Shown here piece after piece: positions 23,574 through 33,296 of a stretch of 64,000 nt of DNA. Under the pieces are notes generated by a model that did not search any database, had not been told where the DNA came from, and saw only the letters and a program-made list of their open reading frames with translations. Within the stretch, counting starts at the first letter, position 1; every line of letters begins with the position of its first letter. The DNA comes from Paraburkholderia sabiae (lineage in GTDB: Bacteria; Pseudomonadota; Gammaproteobacteria; Burkholderiales; Burkholderiaceae): the NCBI RefSeq assembly GCF_030412785.1, contig NZ_CP125296.1, positions 1,736,001 through 1,800,000 of the forward strand. The letters are read 5' to 3'. The position numbers were made by a program, and so were the translations under genes.

Positions 23574-26342
23574 TTAAGCACGGGACTGAACAGAGACGAC
23601 GCGCAGGGCAGTACGTGTGTTCGACGCGTTGCGCGCCTCGGTGCGTTCGGCGCCGTTGCGCTGTTCGCATTCGAGCGATGCCGCGAACCAGCGTTGCGCT
23701 TCGTCGTGACAGCCGAGCACGCGCAACACGTCGCCTTTGATCCGGCACAACTCGGCGTAATACCAGCGCTCGCCGTTGTCCTCGGCGTGATGCAGCGCCT
23801 GTTCGATCGTATCGAGCGCATCGCTGACGCGCGACTCGTTCGTCATCGCGACGGCAAGCTGACCCAGCAGCGGCGACAGCTGCGCGAGAAAGCCCGTTGC
23901 GCGCAGCGCGGCAATCGACGCCGCGAGTTGCTCGACAGCCGCACCGCCCGTTTCCGTCAGCGTCATGAGCCACGCTTCATAGCATGCGCAACACGCGCTC
24001 CAGATCGTGAAGCCGAAACGCGTGGACAGTTCGTGCAGCACGTCGATGCCATGACGCGCCGCCGCGCGATCGTTGTTCAGCAGCGCAATCGGAACGAGCG
24101 CTTCGACGAGCACATAACAGGTGACGATTTCGTGGTCGTACTCCACGGCGGAATCGAAGCAGCGCGCGGCGAGATCGTACGCTTCGTTGCGTTGCCCTTG
24201 AACCCACAGCACGCGAGCCAGCGTTGCACGCGCGACGATGCCGTGATCGACACGAAAGCCCGTCGTGTGCCAGCGGCTCAGCGGCTTCGCTTCGTAGGCG
24301 GCGATCATCCGTTCGAGCAGTTCGCGCGCGCGGCACTGGTCGCCCGTATAGTGCAGCGCGATGCCTTCGACGCGGTCGGCGAGCACGGCAAGCGTGGCAT
24401 GGCTGCCGCCGCGCGCGAGATCGCTGAAACGGCGCGCGAGCATCAGCGCATCGCGCGCGCGTCCGGCGTATTGATGCCAGTTCCACACGCCCCAGCGGGC
24501 GCGCGATGCAAAGTCGGCGTGACCGATCCGCACCGCGTCGTTCAGCACGAGCGTCCACGCTTCGCGCGTTTCCGTCAGCGGTCCTTCTGCATAGACGAGT
24601 GCCGACGCAAGCGCCGATACGAGCCCAAGACGCGTCTCCACACCGATGCTCGCGTCGTCCGACATGAGACGCAGCGCGGCGCGCGCGCGGCTGCAACACT
24701 CGTCGACGAGCGAAAGATCGTACAGATACGGCACAGTGACAGCGGCAAGCGCAATGCCCGTCGCGTGATCGCCGCGTTCGCCGAGCGACCAGTCGAGTGC
24801 CGTGCGCACATTGCCGAGTTCGCGCGTGAACTCGCCGAGCCATTCGACGACGGGCCGCTCGGTCCAACGCTTGCGCGCCGTTTCGAGCAGTTCGAGAAAC
24901 AGCGTCGCGTGCGCGCCGGCTGCCGACGTGCGTTCGCCGTTGTCGTCGAGTTGCTGCAGCGCGTACGCACGCGTCGTTTCCAGCAGGCGATATCGATAGG
25001 ACGAGCCCTCGAAATCCGTCGACAGCAGCGAACGCGACACGAGGCCGCTGACGGCGTCGAGCGATTCCATGCGCGCGAGCCCTGCATGTGTGGCCATCGC
25101 GCATGCGGCATCGAGCGTGAAGCCGTTGACGAACGTACCGAGCCAGCGCAACAGCTTCTGCTCGTCCTGGCTCAGCAGCCGGTAGCTCCAGTCGAGCGTC
25201 GCCTTGAGCGTCTGATGACGCGGCAACGCCGTACGCCGTCCGCCCGTCAGAATGCGGAAGCGGTCGTCGAGATGCTCGGCCAGCAGTCCGATGCCGAGCA
25301 CGGCGGCACGCGACGCCGCCAGTTCGAGCGCGAGCGGAATGCCGTCGAGCCGGCGGCACACTTCGCCCGTCAGACGAATGCTGGTTTCGTCGAGCGAAAA
25401 CTGCGCGCCGTCGGCCTGCGCGCGCGCCAGAAAGAAGCGCACGGCGGCTGTGCGAAGCACATCGGCGCCGGGATCGTTCGCGGTCGGCACGGAAAGCGGC
25501 GGCAGTTGATAGACGATCTCGTCGCGCACGCGCAGCGCCTCGCGGCTCGTCGCGAGTACGCGCATGCGGCTGCCCGCACCCGTCAGCGCTTCCGCGATCG
25601 CGGCGACGATTTCGAGTACCTGTTCGCAGTTGTCGAGCACCACGAGCGCCTCGCGCTCGCGCCATTCCGCGGCGATCTGTGCGAGCGCCGTGCGGCTCGC
25701 CGACAGGCGGCTGCCCATCGCGAAAGCGAGCGCGTCGAGCGCGGACTGCGCGTCATACACGGCGGCGAGCGACACGAACACCACGCCATCGGCAAAGTCC
25801 TGCTGGACGGCATGCGCGACTTCGACAGCAAGCCTCGTCTTGCCGATGCCGCCTGTGCCCACGAGCGTCACGGTCTGATGCGCGCGCAACGCGCCCTTCG
25901 CGCCATCGAGCGCATCCTGACGGCCGATCAGTTCCGGCATACGTGCGGGCAGCGGCTGACGCGCGGGCCGCGCGGCGTCACATCCGGCGAACGACGTCGC
26001 GCTCTCAACGGGCGTTTCGCTTGCGGCATCGGCAGACAGGACAGCGTCCGCTTGCATCATCAGCCGATAGCCGCGTCCGGGCACCGTGGCGATGCGCTCG
26101 CGCTCGTCGCCGAACGCACGGCGCAGCGCGGAGATATGAACCTGCAGATTGTTCTTTTCGACGACCGTGGTCGGCCACACGCTGCGCATGATCTCGTCTT
26201 TCGATACGAGGTCGCCATCGGCGGCGATCAGCAACGCGAGAATGTCGAATGCGCGGCTGCCGATCGGCATCTTCCGCCCATCGAGACGCACTTCGCGATG
26301 ATCGAGTGAGACCTCGAGTTGACCGATCCTGATCGTCGTCAT
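23574..26342 (-). CDS. STAND regulator 1: OmpR-type winged helix, P-loop ATPase, TPR-like tail
   Basis: The 922 residues have three parts. The Trans_reg_C winged helix (1-95) has GSRAFDILALLIAADGDLVS, NNLQVHISALRRAFG and TVPGRGYRL. An AP-ATPase/NB-ARC-like domain (about 135-480) has Walker A GTGGIGKT at 162-169, Walker B ALVVLDNCEQ, the sensor motif LATSREALRV and DGIPLALELAASR. A long helical tail (about 500-900) is TPR-like. This is the layout of signal-sensing STAND transcription regulators that oligomerise on ATP when a ligand binds the tail. No receiver domain is present, so it is not a response regulator. It lies upstream of the YcaC/amidohydrolase/porin run and may control it. Confidence 0.88.
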   Translation of the reverse strand: MTTIRIGQLEVSLDHREVRLDGRKMPIGSRAFDILALLIAADGDLVSKDEIMRSVWPTTVVEKNNLQVHISALRRAFGDERERIATVPGRGYRLMMQADAVLSADAASETPVESATSFAGCDAARPARQPLPARMPELIGRQDALDGAKGALRAHQTVTLVGTGGIGKTRLAVEVAHAVQQDFADGVVFVSLAAVYDAQSALDALAFAMGSRLSASRTALAQIAAEWREREALVVLDNCEQVLEIVAAIAEALTGAGSRMRVLATSREALRVRDEIVYQLPPLSVPTANDPGADVLRTAAVRFFLARAQADGAQFSLDETSIRLTGEVCRRLDGIPLALELAASRAAVLGIGLLAEHLDDRFRILTGGRRTALPRHQTLKATLDWSYRLLSQDEQKLLRWLGTFVNGFTLDAACAMATHAGLARMESLDAVSGLVSRSLLSTDFEGSSYRYRLLETTRAYALQQLDDNGERTSAAGAHATLFLELLETARKRWTERPVVEWLGEFTRELGNVRTALDWSLGERGDHATGIALAAVTVPYLYDLSLVDECCSRARAALRLMSDDASIGVETRLGLVSALASALVYAEGPLTETREAWTLVLNDAVRIGHADFASRARWGVWNWHQYAGRARDALMLARRFSDLARGGSHATLAVLADRVEGIALHYTGDQCRARELLERMIAAYEAKPLSRWHTTGFRVDHGIVARATLARVLWVQGQRNEAYDLAARCFDSAVEYDHEIVTCYVLVEALVPIALLNNDRAAARHGIDVLHELSTRFGFTIWSACCACYEAWLMTLTETGGAAVEQLAASIAALRATGFLAQLSPLLGQLAVAMTNESRVSDALDTIEQALHHAEDNGERWYYAELCRIKGDVLRVLGCHDEAQRWFAASLECEQRNGAERTEARNASNTRTALRVVSVQSRA

Positions 26343-26502
26343 CTGTTGAGGTGAGGTTGAAGGCTAAAGCGTTCGCGATGCCAGGCATCGCGGAGCGCGA
26401 TCAGTGTACAACGAACAAAAGCCGCCCTGCACACGGCTCGGGCGGCTTGACATGCTGCGCGTCGCGGGCGCGCCGAAGCGCGCGCCGCACGACATCGGGC
26501 GA

Positions 26503-27495
26503 TTACGCCTTCAGGAACGCCAGCAGATCGGCATTGACCTGCTCGACATGCGTGCTGCACATGCCGTGCGGTGCGCCCGCATAGACCTTCAGCGTCGCGT
26601 TCTTTACCAGCTTCGACGCGCGCTTCGCCGATGCGTCGATGGGCACGATCTGGTCGTCGTCGCCGTGCAGGAACAGCGTCGGCACGTCGATCTTCTTCAG
26701 GTCTTCCGTATAGTCGACTTCGGAGAACTGCTTGATGCACTCGTACTGGCCTTTGATCGAGCCTTCCATGCCCTGACGCCAGAAGTCCTGAACCAGCCCT
26801 TGCGAAACCTTGGCGTTCGGGCGGTTGAAGCCATAGAACGGCGTCGCGAGATCCAGATAGAACTGCGAGCGGTTGGCAGCCACACCTGTCCGGATCCCAT
26901 CGAATACGGACATCGCGAGACCGCCGGGGTTCGCTTCCGTCTTCAGCATCAGCGGCGGCACCGCGCCGATCAGCACGGCCTTCGCGACGCGCTTCGAGCC
27001 ATGACGGCCGATGTAATGCGCGACTTCGCCGCCGCCCGTCGAATGGCCGACCAGCATCGCGTTCTTCACGTCGAGCGCGTCGAGCACGGCGGCCAGATCG
27101 TCCGCGTAGGTGTCCATGTCGTTGCCGCCCGACGACTGGCCCGAACGGCCATGTCCACGGCGGTCATGCGCGATCACGCGATAGCCCTGGTTCACGAGGA
27201 ACAGCATCTGCGGATCCCACGCATCGGCGCACAGCGGCCAGCCATGCGAAAAGACGACGGGCGTGCCCGTGCCCCAGTCCTTGAAGAAAATCTCGGTGCC
27301 GTCCTTCGCTTTCACGAAACTGCCACCTTGATGATGTACGCGCCCCGCGTGATTGCCAGCGGCTGCACCGCCCGCCGTGCCCGCTGCGTTAGCCGACAGG
27401 CTCGACATGGCCGCCACGGCCCCCGCCATCGTCGCCCCCGCTGACAGCAGCCTGCGTCGCGATTCCGAAGGTGCCGCCGTGTAGTTCGTGCTCAT
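26503..27495 (-). CDS. Exported alpha/beta hydrolase, non-haem chloroperoxidase type
   Basis: The ATG at 27495 follows GGAGAACAACAC. The 330 residues start with a twin-arginine-like signal ([20 protein letters not shown], ending LSANA). The mature part is a classical alpha/beta hydrolase: [14 protein letters not shown] (oxyanion), [11 protein letters not shown], the nucleophile elbow [14 protein letters not shown], the acid residue in [10 protein letters not shown] and the base in [12 protein letters not shown]. This motif set is that of cofactor-free chloroperoxidases and related esterases, though these are usually cytoplasmic. It lies between STAND regulators 2 and 1, all on one strand. The natural substrate is unknown. 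Confidence 0.88.
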   Translation of the reverse strand: MSTNYTAAPSESRRRLLSAGATMAGAVAAMSSLSANAAGTAGGAAAGNHAGRVHHQGGSFVKAKDGTEIFFKDWGTGTPVVFSHGWPLCADAWDPQMLFLVNQGYRVIAHDRRGHGRSGQSSGGNDMDTYADDLAAVLDALDVKNAMLVGHSTGGGEVAHYIGRHGSKRVAKAVLIGAVPPLMLKTEANPGGLAMSVFDGIRTGVAANRSQFYLDLATPFYGFNRPNAKVSQGLVQDFWRQGMEGSIKGQYECIKQFSEVDYTEDLKKIDVPTLFLHGDDDQIVPIDASAKRASKLVKNATLKVYAGAPHGMCSTHVEQVNADLLAFLKA

Positions 27496-27750
27496 TGTGT
27501 TGTTCTCCGTCGTTGCATCGCATCGCGCACGCATGCGCGGCGATGGTCTGTTGTCAATGACTGGACGCAGCCGGTATGCCGGCTGTATCACGAGTGACGG
27601 AGCTTAGCGGCGTGCAAGCGCAAAGTCCTTGCGCGCGGCTTAAACGTCCTTAAATGCACGCCGCGGGCTTGCAGGGCATGGACGCATCATGAAGACGCGC
27701 GGTGACATTCAGGAATTTTCAGGCGGATCGAAGCAACGGCGCAGCGCGCT

Positions 27751-30672
27751 TCACATGTCGCTGGCCATGACGGGCTGGCCGCTGTCCGCATCGAGATCGT
27801 GTGAACGGTGCATCGCGCATGTCGTGTGCAACAATTGTGCGAGCCGACGCACATCGGGTGCGTTCGACTGCATGTCGATGCGCTTGCTCACGTCCACAAG
27901 CAGCGACGCAGCACGCGAACTCTCGCCGCGTTCGAGCAGATGGTCCGCGAAGTTTAGCACCGCGCGCACTTCGAGCATCGGCGCGTGCTGCTCTCTCGAC
28001 GTCTGTATTGCGTCGAGCAGATGACGCCGCCCTTTCGTCTCGAACTCGTCGGCCATCGACGCGCGTCCGCCCGACTGCAACACGCGCGCCTGTTCGAGCG
28101 CGGCCACGCCCAGCACACGTTGAAGCTCGGCGATGAAAAAATGCTCGCCATGTGCCTGACAGAACTCCAGCGCCTCGTCGAGTCGCGTCCGCGCTTCGGC
28201 GATACGCCCCGCTCGCACCAGCGTCTCCGCGCATATCACGATCATCGGCGTCAGCACGCGCCGGAAACCGAACGACATCAAACGTTGCAGCGCCGCTTCG
28301 AGCTTCGCGAGACCCGCGTGCGGATGTCCCTGCAGAATATCGAGGTGACCCGCGTGACACTCGGCATACGCCTGCCAGATCTCGAAGCGGTTCAGCGCGA
28401 CCTGCGATTGCAGCACGGCGAGATAGCGCGACGCCGCTTCGAGTTCGCCGCATTGCAGCGCGATAGGCACCGCGGCCACCGCGAGCACGTGACTGAGCGA
28501 CGGCTCCAGCATGTCGGGCCGGATCGAATTGACGACGTTCTCGACGAGCTGCATCGCCTGCTCGGGATGGCCTTGCATCCACACGATGCGCGCGAGCGTG
28601 CCGTTGCCGAAGTTGTACGGATCGACGGGAAGACTCATCCGGCCGGGCGCCGTCGACCCGAGTTCCGTCATCGCGGCGATGGCCCGCTCCAGCCGCGCGC
28701 GCGCCTGCTCGTGTTCGCCGAAGCAATGCAGCGAAACGGCGATCATCTCGGCGGCGAGAATCTGTTGCCACGGCGTGCCGCAGCGCTCCGCGAATGCCTG
28801 GAAACGCGTCGCGAAGCGGAACGACGCATGAATGTCCGAGCACGCGAGCGTCGAATTCCACGCGCCCCACAACGCGCGCGCTTCGAAGGCTTCGTCGCGC
28901 GATTCGCGTGCGAGCAGCAGCACGCGTTTCCACAGCGGACCCGCTTCCTGCATTGCGCCGCCCGAATGCAGCAGCGTCGACGCATACGCGGAACACAGGC
29001 GCATTTCGCAAAGCGTGTCGACGGAACCGCGCGGCAGCGCGTCGAGCGCGGCCAGCGCGCGGCCCGAGCGCTCATGACACTCGTGCAGCAGCGAGCCCTG
29101 CATCAACGTGCCCACGAGCGAGCCCGCCAGCGCAACGCCGAGCGCCGGATTGCCGCCCGGCGAGAACGCCCATTCAAACGCGGCACGCGCGTCGTCGAGT
29201 GCGAGGCGCGGTTCGGCGGCAGGCAGTCCGTGCGCGAGATCGCCGACGGGCTGCTTGCCGTGCTCGATCCGTTCCTGCAGATACGCCATGTGCCGCGACG
29301 CGATGCGCTGCAGCTCGCCTTCGTCGCGCAGCTTTTCCATCGCGTAGGCGCGCGTGGATTCCGTCAGCCGGTATTGCGCGATCGCGCCGCAGAACTCGAC
29401 GGTCAGCAGCGACTTGGTGGCCAGTTCGCTCAGGCTAGATATGACGGCGGCAACGGGCATGTCGGGTTCGGTGGCGACCGTGCAGACGGCGTCGAACGTG
29501 AACGCGCCCGCGAAGAAGCCGAGCCGCCTGAACAGCATCCGCGAGGTCGCATCGAGCAGCGCGTAGCTCCAGTCGAAGGTCGCGCGCAAGGTCTGATGAC
29601 GCGGCAATGCCGAGCGCAGACCGCCCGTCAGCAGGTTCAGGCGGTCGTCGAGACGCGACGCCACGCCTTCGACGCCCAGCGTCGCCACGCGCGCCGCCGC
29701 GAGTTCGATGGCGAGCGGCAGGCCTTCGAGCCGCCGGCAGATTTCACCGACGAGACGAATGGTGTTTTCTTCGGCGCCGCATTCCGGCGCGACCGACTTC
29801 GCGCGGTTCAGGAACAGTTCGACAGCCGAATGCGCGAGGATCGCGCGGGCCGACGAGTCGCTCGCGGGCACCGCAAGCGGCTCGATGCGCAACACGGACT
29901 CGGCCCAGATATGCAGCGGCTCGCGGCTCGTCACCAGCACGCGCAGCGTGTGGGCGCGCGCGGTGAGCGCCTCGACGAGCGTCGCGATCACGTCGATCAC
30001 GTGCTCGGCGTTGTCGAGCACGAGCAGGCACGGCGCGGCCGCAAGCGTATCGGCGAGCCGTTCCTGGGTCAGATAGTCGTCACACGCGTCGATCCGCAAT
30101 GCGCTCGCGAGCGTCTTGAGCACGGCCTCTCGCGTCGACGCCTTCGCGAGTTCGACGAAGCACACCGGCTCGCCCAGGCGCTCGCGCATGTCCCGCGCGA
30201 CATGCACCGCGAGACACGTCTTGCCGATGCCGCCCGCGCCCACCAGCGTGACGACGGACGCCTGCCCCAGCCGGTCGACGATCTGCGCGACTTCGACATG
30301 ACGGCCGACCAGCGTCGCCGAACAGGCAGGCAAACCGCCGCCCGTGGGCGTGCCGGTTTGACGCTCCGGTGCGCGCGCGTGACGGTTCTCCGACACGAGC
30401 AGATAGCCGCGCCCCGGCACGGTCTTGATGAGTTCGCGGTCCGCGCCGAACAGCTTGCGCAGCGCCGCGATGTGCACCTGCAGCCGGTTCTCTTCGACGA
30501 TCGAGCCCGGCCACACAGCGTCCATGATGGCGTCCTTCGACACGATGCCGCCGTCCGCGCGATACAGCACTTCGAGAATGTCGAATGCACGGGCCCCGAT
30601 CCGAACTGACCGGCCCTGCTGACGAATCTCTCGCTGTTCGAAGTTGACGAGCAATGTGCCGATCTGAATCAT
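27751..30672 (-). CDS. STAND regulator 2: winged helix, P-loop ATPase, TPR-like tail
   Basis: The ATG at 30672 has GGAGG a few bases upstream (CTGGAGGCGCC). The 973 residues repeat the plan of regulator 1: Trans_reg_C (1-93; GARAFDILEVLYRADGGIVS, ENRLQVHIAALRKLFG, TVPGRGYLLVS), an ATPase with Walker A GAGGIGKT at 145-152, Walker B CLLVLDNAEHVID, LVTSREPLHI and LEGLPLAIELAAARVATLG, and a long helical tail. Regulators 1, 2 and 3 are clear paralogues, most alike in the first 450 residues and diverging in the tail, which should be the sensing part. The chloroperoxidase-like gene 255 bases downstream is the nearest candidate target. Confidence 0.88.
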   Translation of the reverse strand: MIQIGTLLVNFEQREIRQQGRSVRIGARAFDILEVLYRADGGIVSKDAIMDAVWPGSIVEENRLQVHIAALRKLFGADRELIKTVPGRGYLLVSENRHARAPERQTGTPTGGGLPACSATLVGRHVEVAQIVDRLGQASVVTLVGAGGIGKTCLAVHVARDMRERLGEPVCFVELAKASTREAVLKTLASALRIDACDDYLTQERLADTLAAAPCLLVLDNAEHVIDVIATLVEALTARAHTLRVLVTSREPLHIWAESVLRIEPLAVPASDSSARAILAHSAVELFLNRAKSVAPECGAEENTIRLVGEICRRLEGLPLAIELAAARVATLGVEGVASRLDDRLNLLTGGLRSALPRHQTLRATFDWSYALLDATSRMLFRRLGFFAGAFTFDAVCTVATEPDMPVAAVISSLSELATKSLLTVEFCGAIAQYRLTESTRAYAMEKLRDEGELQRIASRHMAYLQERIEHGKQPVGDLAHGLPAAEPRLALDDARAAFEWAFSPGGNPALGVALAGSLVGTLMQGSLLHECHERSGRALAALDALPRGSVDTLCEMRLCSAYASTLLHSGGAMQEAGPLWKRVLLLARESRDEAFEARALWGAWNSTLACSDIHASFRFATRFQAFAERCGTPWQQILAAEMIAVSLHCFGEHEQARARLERAIAAMTELGSTAPGRMSLPVDPYNFGNGTLARIVWMQGHPEQAMQLVENVVNSIRPDMLEPSLSHVLAVAAVPIALQCGELEAASRYLAVLQSQVALNRFEIWQAYAECHAGHLDILQGHPHAGLAKLEAALQRLMSFGFRRVLTPMIVICAETLVRAGRIAEARTRLDEALEFCQAHGEHFFIAELQRVLGVAALEQARVLQSGGRASMADEFETKGRRHLLDAIQTSREQHAPMLEVRAVLNFADHLLERGESSRAASLLVDVSKRIDMQSNAPDVRRLAQLLHTTCAMHRSHDLDADSGQPVMASDM

Positions 30673-31150
30673 GGCGCCTCCAGCAAACGCAGTTCGCGAG
30701 TTCGATTGACCGATGGTGTGCACCTGGTTGAAGGTGGAGAATCGGGCGCGCGTCTCTGCCGCCGCGAGGGTGTTCAGTGGCTTGCCCGGTTTGCGCCTGC
30801 ACGACCCAACCATTGGGATGACGGGACAAGGCGAATGGGCTGGCTAAACAAAGTGGAACTGATTGTAAACAGGCCGTCACTACATGTCTTGAATAATAGT
30901 GACCTGATTAGACTTTGTGAGCGTTTTTCAAGGTTATGAGGCCGGCTTCACATCTTGCGCATTGAGCCGGCACCGACGTCCGCAAACCTGCAAAATCCGC
31001 CAGAATACCGACCATTCAAAGCGCGCAAATCATCCCGGCATATGGACATATTAGCCGGCAAACGCGCGCTGATTAATTTGCCATGTTTGCTTCCGTGTAA
31101 ACTGATCGGATTATGTTTCGCCGGCAATGCATGAATCGAGGAAATTGTCC
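30673..31150. promoter_or_regulatory. Divergent promoter region between STAND regulator 2 and araC gene
   Basis: This 478-base gap is markedly more A/T-rich than its neighbours toward the right (for example about 31060-31125) and must carry promoters for both directions. A 7 bp inverted repeat GCCGGCT/AGCCGGC lies at 30941-30947 and 30965-30971. I could not fix a convincing -35/-10 pair. Confidence 0.45.
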
Positions 31151-32065
31151 ATGTTGACCTGCGCACACCCCGCGGCAGCCGCGCCGCCCAAGCCAAAGGA
31201 CACCCTTGGATGCGTGTCGAGCAAATTGCGCAAGGACATCGAACTGGATATCGGCGACATCCGCTTCTACCGCAAATGCATGGACGACGCCCATCTGGAT
31301 CGCGTCGCGATGCCCGCCTGCGACCGCGGTTTTCTGGTCGGCATTTCGCTGAACAGCGGGCATCGGCGGAATATTTTTAACGGCGAGCGCACTGTCGCTA
31401 AACGGTTCGAATCGGATTCGATTTATATCCGCGATTTCTCAGAAGATTATCGTGCCGATCTATATGGGAATTTCGACTTCGTGCTGGTCGAATTATCGCG
31501 CGCATTCTTCTCGCGGCTCGGCGACGAAACGGACGGACGCGGTATCGGCGGACTCACCTGCGCGCTCGAACAGAAAGACCCCGTGCTCGGCCACCTCGCG
31601 CGTGCGCTCGACGGCCATTTCGCGCATTACGGCGCGATCGGTTCGCTATTCGTCGAGCAGATGAGCGTCATCATGGGCACGCACCTCGCGCAGCGCTACG
31701 GCAACCTGCGCACGCCGTCGCCGCGCGCGAAAGGCGCGCTGTCACACGCGCACGAGGCGCGCGCGAAGGAATTGCTGATCGAACGGTCGCGGCACGGCGC
31801 ATCCATCGCCGACGTCGCCAGCGAATGCAATCTGTCGCGCGGCTATTTCATCCGCGCCTTCACGCGCGCCACAGGGCGCACGCCGCATCAGTGGCTGCTC
31901 GAACAGCGCGTGACGGAAGCGCGGCAGCTGATCGGCGCGACCGACATGACGCTCACCGAAGTCGCCAGCTTCTGCGGTTTCGCCGACCAGAGCCATCTGA
32001 GCCGCGTGTTCCTGAAGTCGGTTGGCATGTCGCCGGGCGCGTGGCGGCGCGCGGCGGGACGTTAG
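31151..32065 (+). CDS. AraC family transcription regulator
   Basis: The ATG at 31151 has GAGGA ten bases upstream, better than the ATG at 31127. The 304 residues have an N-terminal sensing region (RRNIFNGERTVAKRFESDSI, FDFVLVELSRAFFSRL) and a C-terminal AraC domain (about 200-300). The latter has two helix-turn-helix units: ASIADVASECNLSRGYFIRA and MTLTEVASFCGFADQSHLSR, followed by FLKSVGMSPGAWRRAAG. It is transcribed away from STAND regulator 2 and toward the efflux operon, whose last gene ends ten bases after it on the other strand. Its target is unknown. Confidence 0.88.
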   Translation: MLTCAHPAAAAPPKPKDTLGCVSSKLRKDIELDIGDIRFYRKCMDDAHLDRVAMPACDRGFLVGISLNSGHRRNIFNGERTVAKRFESDSIYIRDFSEDYRADLYGNFDFVLVELSRAFFSRLGDETDGRGIGGLTCALEQKDPVLGHLARALDGHFAHYGAIGSLFVEQMSVIMGTHLAQRYGNLRTPSPRAKGALSHAHEARAKELLIERSRHGASIADVASECNLSRGYFIRAFTRATGRTPHQWLLEQRVTEARQLIGATDMTLTEVASFCGFADQSHLSRVFLKSVGMSPGAWRRAAGR

Positions 32066-32074
32066 ACAGGCACA

Positions 32075-33046
32075 TTACGAACGTACGTTCCTGCCCGGCT
32101 GCAACGTGACGGTGCACGTCATCCCCGCCGCGAGGTGAACGCCGGGCGGCACGTTGTCGAGATGCACGCGCACGGGCACGCGCTGCGCGAGCCGCACCCA
32201 CGTGAAGATCGGATTCACGTTCGCCAGCAGATCGCCCGTACTGGTCGGATTGTCGCGATCGGCGATGCCGCTCGACAGACTGTCTACGTGTCCCTGAATG
32301 TCCACGCCGCCCGACATCAGCCGCACCACGGCATGATCGCCGACATGCACGCGCGGAATCTTCGTTTCCTCGAAATAGCCGTAGACCCAGAACGAGTCCG
32401 AGTCGATCAGCGCCATCCTCGCGCTGCCCGCCGTCGCGTAGTCGCCGGGATACAGGTTCAGGTTCGTGATGTAGCCGTCGGCGGGCGCCTTCACGACGCT
32501 GCGCGTCAGGTTCAGCTGCGCCGTCTGCTGCTCGACGAGTGCCGCCTGATATTGCGCTTCGGCGGCGGCATAGGCCGCGACATCGGCGCGATAGGCCGCG
32601 TCCGTCTGGTTCGCCGCCGACGTCGCATCGTCACGGCTTTCGTCGGAAATCACGTCGCCCGCGAGATTCGCGCGACGCGCCGCCTGCGCGCGCTTCATCT
32701 GATCGAGCGACGCGCCCTCCGCCGTCTGCGCCTTCGCCCGCGCCATCTCCGCCTGGGCACGAGCGACGTCGGCATCGGCTTGCGCCAGTGCGTAGTGGAA
32801 ACGGTACGGGTCGAGCACGAACAGCACGTCGCCGCGATGCACGAACTGGTTGTCCTTCACGCGCACTTCGCTGACGAGCCCCGACACGTCCGTCGCCACG
32901 TCGATCACATCGGCGCGCACGCGGCCGTCGCGCGTCCACGGCGAATACGTGTAGTCGACCCACAGAAGGCGCACCAGCACGAAGGCGACCAGCAGGATCG
33001 TCAGCGTGAAGAGCGCGCGCAGGAAAGATTGCGGTTTCATCGTCAT
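32075..33046 (-). CDS. HlyD/EmrA-type membrane fusion protein of efflux pump
   Basis: The 323 residues have one N-terminal membrane helix (LFTLTILLVAFVLVRLLWV), the biotinyl-lipoyl halves (VDVATDVSGLVSEV-like IDVATDVSGLVSEVRVKDN, then SVVKAPADGYITNLNLYPGD), a coiled-coil hairpin between them (about 90-175, Ala- and Gln-rich) and a beta-barrel part with TWVRLAQRVPVRV. This is the pattern of the AaeA group, which joins an inner-membrane FUSC exporter to an outer-membrane channel. The ATG at 33046 or at 33040 may be used; neither has a clear ribosome site. It is the last gene of the FUSC-OMP-DUF1656-MFP run. Confidence 0.9.
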   Translation of the reverse strand: MTMKPQSFLRALFTLTILLVAFVLVRLLWVDYTYSPWTRDGRVRADVIDVATDVSGLVSEVRVKDNQFVHRGDVLFVLDPYRFHYALAQADADVARAQAEMARAKAQTAEGASLDQMKRAQAARRANLAGDVISDESRDDATSAANQTDAAYRADVAAYAAAEAQYQAALVEQQTAQLNLTRSVVKAPADGYITNLNLYPGDYATAGSARMALIDSDSFWVYGYFEETKIPRVHVGDHAVVRLMSGGVDIQGHVDSLSSGIADRDNPTSTGDLLANVNPIFTWVRLAQRVPVRVHLDNVPPGVHLAAGMTCTVTLQPGRNVRS

Positions 33047-33095
33047 GGTTGTGTGCAGGCGGATTCAGTCTTGAGGAGAGCGTTCACGTCCTGCC

Positions 33096-33296
33096 TCACC
33101 CGCGCACCAGCAGCGAAACGCCGCTGAACATCGCCGCGAACAGCGCGACGCGGAACAGCCCCGGATGCCACGCGTAGCGATACACGCCGAGCCGCGCAAA
33201 CAGCAGATCGAGCACCACGAACACCATCACGCAGCCGATCAGCACAGGCAGCAGATAAGGGACGAGAAACGAACCGATTTCAATTTCGGCGGGCAT
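33096..33296 (-). CDS. DUF1656 small inner-membrane protein of efflux operon
   Basis: The 66 residues begin MPAEIEIGSFLVPYLLPVLI and form two membrane helices with the DUF1656 pattern (LDLLFARLGVYRYAWHPGLF). The start has GGAGCC upstream and overlaps the end of the outer-membrane gene by 17 bases. Proteins of this family (AaeX-like) are encoded with FUSC pumps; their role is not settled. Confidence 0.9.
   Translation of the reverse strand: MPAEIEIGSFLVPYLLPVLIGCVMVFVVLDLLFARLGVYRYAWHPGLFRVALFAAMFSGVSLLVRG

Noticed and set aside
27985..30609. Open frames of over 870 codons opposite STAND regulators 1 and 2 (also 23694-26309)
   Set aside because: Same shadow effect; no ribosome site and no protein-like sequence, while the minus strand carries full domains.
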